This document shows positions 6,589 to 9,849 of a DNA stretch of 9,849 nt, in pieces. The translations under genes were made by a program, and so were the position numbers. Source of the DNA: JANWZL01 sp037445185 (GTDB lineage: Bacteria > Pseudomonadota > Gammaproteobacteria > Burkholderiales > Thiobacillaceae); NCBI GenBank assembly GCA_037445185.1, contig JBBIKZ010000091.1:1-9849 (forward strand), written 5' to 3'. A model generated the notes under the pieces. That model made no database searches. It was not told the origin of the DNA and was given only the letters and a program-made list of their open reading frames with translations. Positions within the stretch are counted from its first letter, which is position 1; each line of letters starts with the position of its first letter.

Positions 6589-6614
6589 CGGACAGGGGCT
6601 GCGGCCCCGGTCCG
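6589..6614 (+). terminator. Stem-loop after the qmo-hdr operon (candidate terminator)
   Basis: CGGAC-a-GGGGC, loop TGCG, GCCCC-g-GTCCG: ten base pairs with one internal A/G mismatch, starting 34 bases after the hdrB stop. It is the first strong hairpin after the operon. The sequence that follows (AGTAGTCATGG) is not T-rich, so a canonical Rho-independent terminator is not shown. A 3'-end stabilising stem or Rho-assisted termination is equally possible. Confidence 0.45.
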
Positions 6615-6961
6615 AGTAGTCATGGCGCTGCATCCTCCGTGGCACCGGCGCAGGTGTCCCTGCGACCTCCACGCACTCAGCCGTCGCAGGGTGTGTATGC
6701 CCCCCCTTTCCGGGATACGAGGATCAGGGTAATCCGGGTATAGTCGTACCTGTTGTCGTTCCACCTATGGTTCGATAACCGTAACACCAGCTGATTCACT
6801 GTTGGGTCATTGCGCCCCAGCGGTGCCGGGACGAGGGGAGAATCCGATCCATACAGCACGGGGACGCCGCTGTCCTCGCGTCGCCGCAGTGCAGGCCCGT
6901 CTGCGGCGACCTGGCAACGCCCTACCGCTACGGGGAGATCCAGCATGCCACCCGCTGGCTC
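6615..6961. other. Non-coding stretch before the GGDEF remnant
   Basis: I see no gene here. At 6711-6731 the sequence reads in 7-nt steps as CGGGATA, CGAGGAT and CAGGGTA, which resembles the heptads near ppa but is too short to be sure. The segment 6732-6800 is less GC-rich than its surroundings and carries stops in several frames. From 6785 one plus-strand frame stays open into the GGDEF remnant without any ATG, GTG or TTG before the domain, and the residues encoded before about 6962 do not resemble a GGDEF domain. The base composition and loss of coding signal fit a degraded or rearranged junction. Confidence 0.4.
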
Positions 6962-7270
6962 GCCCTGCTCGTCGAGGTCGCCCGCCGTCTGCGCGCGGCC
7001 CTGCGTGAGGCGGACACCGTGGCGCGGGTGGGGGGCGACGAATTCGTGGTTGTGCTCGAGACGGCCGAATCCCTGCAGGACGTCGCGTCGGTGGCGGAGA
7101 AGCTGCGCCAGGCCGTGGGCCAACCCTACCTGCTGGACGGCAGGGAGGTCGAGGTCACGGTCAGCGTCGGCATCTGCCGCTATCCCGAACAGGGCGACAG
7201 CGTGGAGGCGCTCCTGAGCTGTGCCGACCGGGACATGTACCGGGACAAGCAGGCGAGCGGCGCGTCCTGA
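6962..7270 (+). pseudogene. 5'-truncated diguanylate cyclase (GGDEF) remnant
   Basis: The plus-strand frame ending at TGA 7268-7270 encodes the C-terminal two thirds of a GGDEF domain. It starts with ALLVEVARRLRAAL, continues with the inhibitory I-site R-E-A-D followed by exactly five residues and then GGDEF (RVGGDEFVVVL), and finishes with the usual VTVSVGICRYPEQG and CADRDMYRDKQ. The front of the domain, including the LTGLPNR and DLDxFKxxND motifs that bind Mg-GTP, is missing. It is also not found in the other two forward frames, so this is a truncation and not a simple frameshift. The only nearby start, GTG 7019, codes for the valine between the I-site and GGDEF, so it cannot be a natural start. 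No sensory domain is attached. It cannot be an active cyclase as it stands; a c-di-GMP-binding peptide is conceivable but unlikely. Confidence 0.75.
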
Positions 7271-7421
7271 GCCGCGCAGCGAGGCCGTCTCGCCCGGTCT
7301 GGACGGCGCGCCGGCGCGGACGCGATGACTGGCGGGACGCGTTGCCGGAGCCGGCAGGACGGTCCGGGCAGACGAACCGCATGCGGCGGGCGGGAATGAG
7401 TCACCTGCGGGAGGGTTAGGG

Positions 7422-7427
7422 TATATT
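7422..7427 (+). promoter_or_regulatory. Possible -10 box (TATATT) for the 7457 gene
   Basis: TATATT stands out in a very GC-rich intergenic region and would place transcription start around 7434-7436. This leaves a leader of about 20 bases before ATG 7457, but almost none before the alternative GTG 7439. No convincing -35 hexamer is present (GAGTCA at 7398-7403 is the best match), so this is a weak call. Confidence 0.3.
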
Positions 7428-7456
7428 CTCGCCACCGAGTGTTGAGCCCCCAACCG

Positions 7457-7765
7457 ATGAAAAAACCGACGACCTACGAGGAATACGTGGACCTGGTACA
7501 CCAGGCGGTCTACGAGGTGGACGAGATGCGCGCGAGCATCGAGTATGAGCCCGAGTACATGGAGCGCTGGGCCGGGCTGCTCGATCTGCTCGACGGCGTG
7601 CTGCGCAAGCTCTACGACGAGATGGTGGCCGACACCTACCAGTTTCCCACCGGCCGCGATCTGCCCTACATGCAGGTCCTGAACCGCTACGGTCCCGACT
7701 TCCCGTTCAAGCAACTGCTGCTGCGCATCAACGACACCCACAAGAACGGGCTGGACCGTGCTTAA
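7457..7765 (+). CDS. Small acidic protein of unknown function upstream of PP0621/pilS
   Basis: I do not recognise this family. From ATG 7457 it is 102 residues, soluble, rich in Glu, Asp, Tyr and Leu, and predicted mostly helical by eye, with no signal peptide, membrane helix or cysteine. Aromatic-acidic clusters such as YEEYVDLVHQAVYEVDEM and EYEPEYMERW, and the central LLDLLDGVLRKLYDEM, suggest a helical-bundle or adaptor-type fold. An in-frame GTG at 7439 would add six residues (MLSPQP), but ATG 7457 opens a typical MKKPTTYEEY terminus and fits the possible -10 box better. Its stop codon lies inside the next gene (8-nt overlap), so it is probably co-translated with the PP0621-family protein and pilS. 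Strong codon structure without stops argues that it is a real gene. Confidence 0.75.
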   Translation: MKKPTTYEEYVDLVHQAVYEVDEMRASIEYEPEYMERWAGLLDLLDGVLRKLYDEMVADTYQFPTGRDLPYMQVLNRYGPDFPFKQLLLRINDTHKNGLDRA

Positions 7766-7982
7766 GTGGTTGCTGGTCGTCGCCGTCGTCGTGGTCGTCG
7801 TCCTGCTCATGAAGAACGCCGCCCGGCGGGGCGAGCTGCCCAAACACAAGCCCGGTGAGGCCAAGGTCGAAGATATGGTGCGCTGCCACGTCTGCGGCGT
7901 GAACCTGCCCCGCTCCGAGGCCATCCTGAGCCGCGGCCGCTTTTACTGCGGCGAGGAACACCGCCGCCAGAACGGGGCCTGA
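7758..7982 (+). CDS. PP0621-family membrane-anchored zinc-ribbon protein
   Basis: A 74-residue protein of the PP0621 family, function unknown. It has an N-terminal membrane helix made almost entirely of Val and Leu (residues 4-17, LLVVAVVVVVVLLM). A basic, Pro-rich linker (KNAARRGELPKHK) follows, and then a C-terminal zinc-ribbon-like motif: C43-x2-C46 in MVRCHVCGVNLP and C64-x3-H68 in FYCGEEH. The GTG at 7758 is preferred over the ATG at 7809 because the latter would remove the membrane helix. There is little Shine-Dalgarno, consistent with translational coupling to the preceding gene, which it overlaps by eight bases. It overlaps pilS by one base (TGATG). Family members occur near pilS in other gammaproteobacteria as far as I recall, so the context supports the call, but a role in pilus signalling is only inferred. 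Confidence 0.85.
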   Translation: MLKWLLVVAVVVVVVLLMKNAARRGELPKHKPGEAKVEDMVRCHVCGVNLPRSEAILSRGRFYCGEEHRRQNGA

Positions 7983-9610
7983 TGGCGAGTCTAAAGCTCG
8001 GGATCGCGGACTATCCCGACAGTTTCTGGCGCTCGCTCGATCACCTCAACCGCTTCCGCGGCTTCCTCGCCCTGTTCTTCCTGCTCGCGCCGTTTTACGT
8101 CCACGGCTCGCATCTGGCCGAGGCCGAGCCACGCGCGCTGATGGTGGCCGGTCTGCTCTATGGCCTGGTGACCTGGGTGCTCGGCCGGCTGCTCACTGCC
8201 CGGCGGCCGGCCTTCCACCAGCAGCTCCTCCTGCACGTGGGCACCGACGTGGCCTTCATCACCGTCCTGATGGGGCTCTCCGGCGGCAACGCGAGCGGCG
8301 TCGGCCTGCTCCTGATCGTCTCCATGGCCGCGGCCGGTATGCATCCGCAGCCGCGCATGGTGCTCCTGCTGGCTGCCGTGGGCACGCTGGCGGTCCTGGT
8401 GGAACAGACGCTGCAGACCCTGTTCTGGCAGGGGGGAGGCGAGGGATATATGCGTGCCGGGCTGCTCGCCGTCGGTTTTTTCACGGTGTCCGGCTTCTCG
8501 CACGTGCTCGCCAAGGGCACCCTCAGTTCTGCCCAGCTCGCCGACGAAAAGGCTGCCCAGGTGGAGAACCTCGCCCGCATCAACGATTGGGTCATCCAGG
8601 AGCTGGACGATGGCATCCTGGTGGTGGATGCCAGGGGCCGGATCCTGCAGCACAACAGCCGCGCCGAGCAGCTGCTCCATTGCCGGGTCTTTCCTCACGC
8701 CGCGCTGAGCCACTGCTCCCCTGCCTTGGACCAAATCTGGCAGACTTGGCGCAGCACCGGCAACAATCCCGAGACCCCCTTCGTCTCCGGCGGCGAGGGC
8801 CGACGGCTGCGCGCGCGTTTCACCGAGCTGGAACCGACGCGGACCGCCGGGGCCATGATCCTGCTGCAGGACATGACCGAGCTGGAACGCGCGGCCCAGA
8901 ACATGAAGCTCGCGGCCCTGGGCCGGCTCACCGCCAATCTGGCGCACGAGATCCGCAACCCCCTGGCGGCCATCCAGCAGGCGGCGGCCCTGCTCGAGGA
9001 GGAACCCGCAACGCCGACCATGGCCCGGCTCACGCGCATCATCGAAGACAACGCCAAGCGCCTGAACGGACTGGTGGAGGACGTATTGTCGCTCAACCGG
9101 CGCGACCGGTTGCAGCAGGAATCCATCCCGATAGATGCGTTTCTGCGCGATTTCGTCGCCCAGTTCACCCAGGCCGAACGGGTGCCAGAGGGCGTCATCA
9201 GTCTGTCCGCCCCGCCACGGCTGCGCGTGCGCTTCGACCGGCTGCACCTGACGCAGATCCTGTGGAACCTGACCCGCAACGCCTGGCGCTACTGCACGCG
9301 CGAGCCGGGCAGCATCGAGCTGCGCGCCGCCGCCGTGAATGAAGCGGTGCTGATCGATGTGTTCAACAACGGTGAGCCGGTCTCCCCCGAGATGCAGCAG
9401 CGCCTGTTCGAGCCCTTCTACACCACCGATTCCCGCGGCACGGGGCTGGGGCTGTACATCGCCCGGGAGCTCGCCGAGGCCAACGGCGGCACGCTGCGCT
9501 ACGTGGACAAGGCGGGGGGGGCCCTGTTCCGGGTGAGCTGTGTCCCCGACGCGGGGGTGGTCGTCGCGCCACCCGTCGGGGCTGCCGTGTCATCCCGGTC
9601 CGGCGGATGA
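7982..9610 (+). CDS. pilS: PilS-type sensor histidine kinase
   Basis: Inner-membrane sensor kinase expected to phosphorylate the NtrC-type regulator PilR, which activates sigma-54-dependent pilin (pilA) transcription. Its 542 residues carry about six hydrophobic segments near the N-terminus (roughly 27-41, 52-70, 86-99, 106-120, 126-144 and 158-176), the PilS pattern. A coiled linker and a PAS domain follow (about 195-300, INDWVIQELDDGILVVD). The HisKA dimerisation domain has the phospho-acceptor His322 in LTANLAHEIRNPLAAIQQA. The ATPase domain has an N-box around N429-N433 (WNLTRNAW), D459..NNG, an F-box LFEPFYTT (475-482) and a G-box GTGLGLYIA (486-494). All catalytic motifs are intact. The start overlaps the PP0621-gene stop by one base. 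The C-terminal 20 or so residues (Val/Ala/Ser-rich) are a low-complexity tail. pilR, usually adjacent, does not follow within the remaining 239 bases. Confidence 0.9.
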   Translation: MASLKLGIADYPDSFWRSLDHLNRFRGFLALFFLLAPFYVHGSHLAEAEPRALMVAGLLYGLVTWVLGRLLTARRPAFHQQLLLHVGTDVAFITVLMGLSGGNASGVGLLLIVSMAAAGMHPQPRMVLLLAAVGTLAVLVEQTLQTLFWQGGGEGYMRAGLLAVGFFTVSGFSHVLAKGTLSSAQLADEKAAQVENLARINDWVIQELDDGILVVDARGRILQHNSRAEQLLHCRVFPHAALSHCSPALDQIWQTWRSTGNNPETPFVSGGEGRRLRARFTELEPTRTAGAMILLQDMTELERAAQNMKLAALGRLTANLAHEIRNPLAAIQQAAALLEEEPATPTMARLTRIIEDNAKRLNGLVEDVLSLNRRDRLQQESIPIDAFLRDFVAQFTQAERVPEGVISLSAPPRLRVRFDRLHLTQILWNLTRNAWRYCTREPGSIELRAAAVNEAVLIDVFNNGEPVSPEMQQRLFEPFYTTDSRGTGLGLYIARELAEANGGTLRYVDKAGGALFRVSCVPDAGVVVAPPVGAAVSSRSGG

Positions 9611-9799
9611 GCTCGGATGCACGCATAATCCTAAAAACCTCAGTTGACCGCTCCTTGGCCTTCGCAAAGACGCATGGAACCTGACGTTTGCGCCTCCGAG
9701 CACGCTCACCCGGAAGGTGAGACCGCTACGCGCCCGCGCTCGGGTCTGTGCGCGCGTCTGGCTGCGTTGCTCCTCCTTGCGGGGGCGCCCCGTAGCGTC
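9611..9799. other. Gene-free tail with nested inverted repeats
   Basis: No ORF with coding character is visible. Symmetric elements seen by eye are: GCTCGGA (9611-9617, directly after the pilS stop) with TCCGAGC (9695-9701); CGCAAA (9663-9668) with TTTGCG (9687-9692); CTCACC-cggaa-GGTGAG (9705-9721); CGCTACG (9724-9730) with CGTAGCG (9791-9797); and the self-complementary GGGGCGCCCC (9782-9791). Short 7-bp pairs can arise by chance in GC-rich DNA, but the density is unusual. The region may be a dispersed intergenic repeat, a structured RNA or the edge of a mobile element. I recognise none of these with certainty. Confidence 0.45.
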
Positions 9800-9832
9800 G
9801 TCCGAGGGGCCCCGCGTGAGCGGGGATCGGAC
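9800..9832 (+). repeat. Strong stem-loop resembling a type I-E CRISPR repeat core
   Basis: CCCCGC (9810-9815), loop GTGA, GCGGGG (9820-9825), framed by GTCCGA (9800-9805) and TCGGAC (9827-9832). The 18-nt core CCCCGCGTGAGCGGGGAT is what I remember as the centre of many type I-E CRISPR repeats. Only one copy is visible, because the window ends 17 bases later, before a second repeat could appear. The upstream DNA is GC-rich and so not leader-like. No cas gene is present. It may equally be a dispersed palindrome or part of the structured element before it. Confidence 0.4.
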
Positions 9833-9849
9833 AGCGGAGGGGATGCCGG

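Noticed and set aside
2803..6672. A 1289-codon open frame on the minus strand across qmoB, hdrC and hdrB.
   Set aside because: It is the antisense shadow of three strongly supported genes in GC-rich DNA. Its translation is Gly/Ala/Val/His/Leu-rich low complexity without any family motif, and it ignores gene boundaries.
6732..6800. Possible tRNA or phage attachment site in the less GC-rich stretch.
   Set aside because: No cloverleaf pairing, T-loop sequence or integrase gene could be found.
7019..7270. An 83-residue GGDEF protein starting at GTG 7019.
   Set aside because: This GTG is the valine inside the I-site-to-GGDEF spacer and domain similarity continues upstream of it, so it is not a true start. 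It was annotated as a truncated remnant instead.
7343..7356. TGCCGG-AG-CCGGCA inverted repeat as a terminator after the GGDEF remnant.
   Set aside because: The two-base loop is too tight to form as written, there is no T-run, and such pairs are common in GC-rich DNA.
6677..7924. A 415-codon minus-strand open frame across the GGDEF remnant and two small genes.
   Set aside because: The plus strand carries recognisable GGDEF and PP0621 motifs in this interval. The minus translation shows no domain and has low-complexity stretches.
9800..9849. Calling a CRISPR array outright.
   Set aside because: Only one repeat-like unit is visible, without spacer-repeat periodicity, cas genes or an AT-rich leader. 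It was kept only as a candidate.

Overview
The window is high-GC, densely coded DNA with every recognisable gene on the + strand. The gene content suggests a gammaproteobacterium with dissimilatory sulfur metabolism, most likely a sulfur-oxidising chemolithotroph. The evidence is a Qmo/Hdr-type electron-transfer operon of the kind that partners APS reductase, next to housekeeping genes of gammaproteobacterial type (family I inorganic pyrophosphatase, PP0621-family protein, PilS). The assignment to this group is inference. No aprAB, sat, dsr or rRNA gene lies inside the window to confirm it.

Layout. (1) 49-1257: inorganic pyrophosphatase (ppa) and a YfcE/MJ0936-type metallophosphoesterase, separated by an unusual 99-bp element of 7-bp repeats in inverted orientation around a GC hairpin. 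(2) 1258-1459: leader region of the next operon, with a second run of the same heptads, an AT-richer stretch and a perfect 7-bp hairpin. (3) 1460-6555: a tight four-gene operon, qmoA-qmoB-hdrC-hdrB (gaps of 2, 15 and 12 nt), encoding two HdrA-like flavoproteins, an iron-sulfur HdrC-like protein and a CCG-domain HdrB-like protein. The usual membrane cytochrome b subunit QmoC is absent, so the complex looks soluble. (4) 6556-7438: a gene-poor stretch with a stem-loop and a 5'-truncated diguanylate cyclase remnant. (5) 7457-9610: a translationally coupled run of an unrecognised small acidic protein, a PP0621-family membrane-anchored zinc-ribbon protein and the sensor kinase PilS. (6) 9611-9849: no gene. 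This tail is crowded with inverted repeats, including an 18-nt core resembling type I-E CRISPR repeats, and pilR does not follow pilS within the window.

How the genes work together. QmoA/QmoB with HdrC/HdrB are expected to shuttle electrons between APS reductase (not in the window) and a further carrier, with HdrCB in place of the membrane module. Pyrophosphatase removes PPi, which is also a substrate of ATP sulfurylase in the same pathway; any functional link between ppa and the qmo operon here is speculation. PilS normally pairs with the response regulator PilR to control type IV pilin transcription.

The most distinctive features are the soluble qmoAB-hdrCB arrangement, the post-stop-codon heptad arrays and the structured, pilR-less 3' end. 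I do not see a clearly new multi-gene system.
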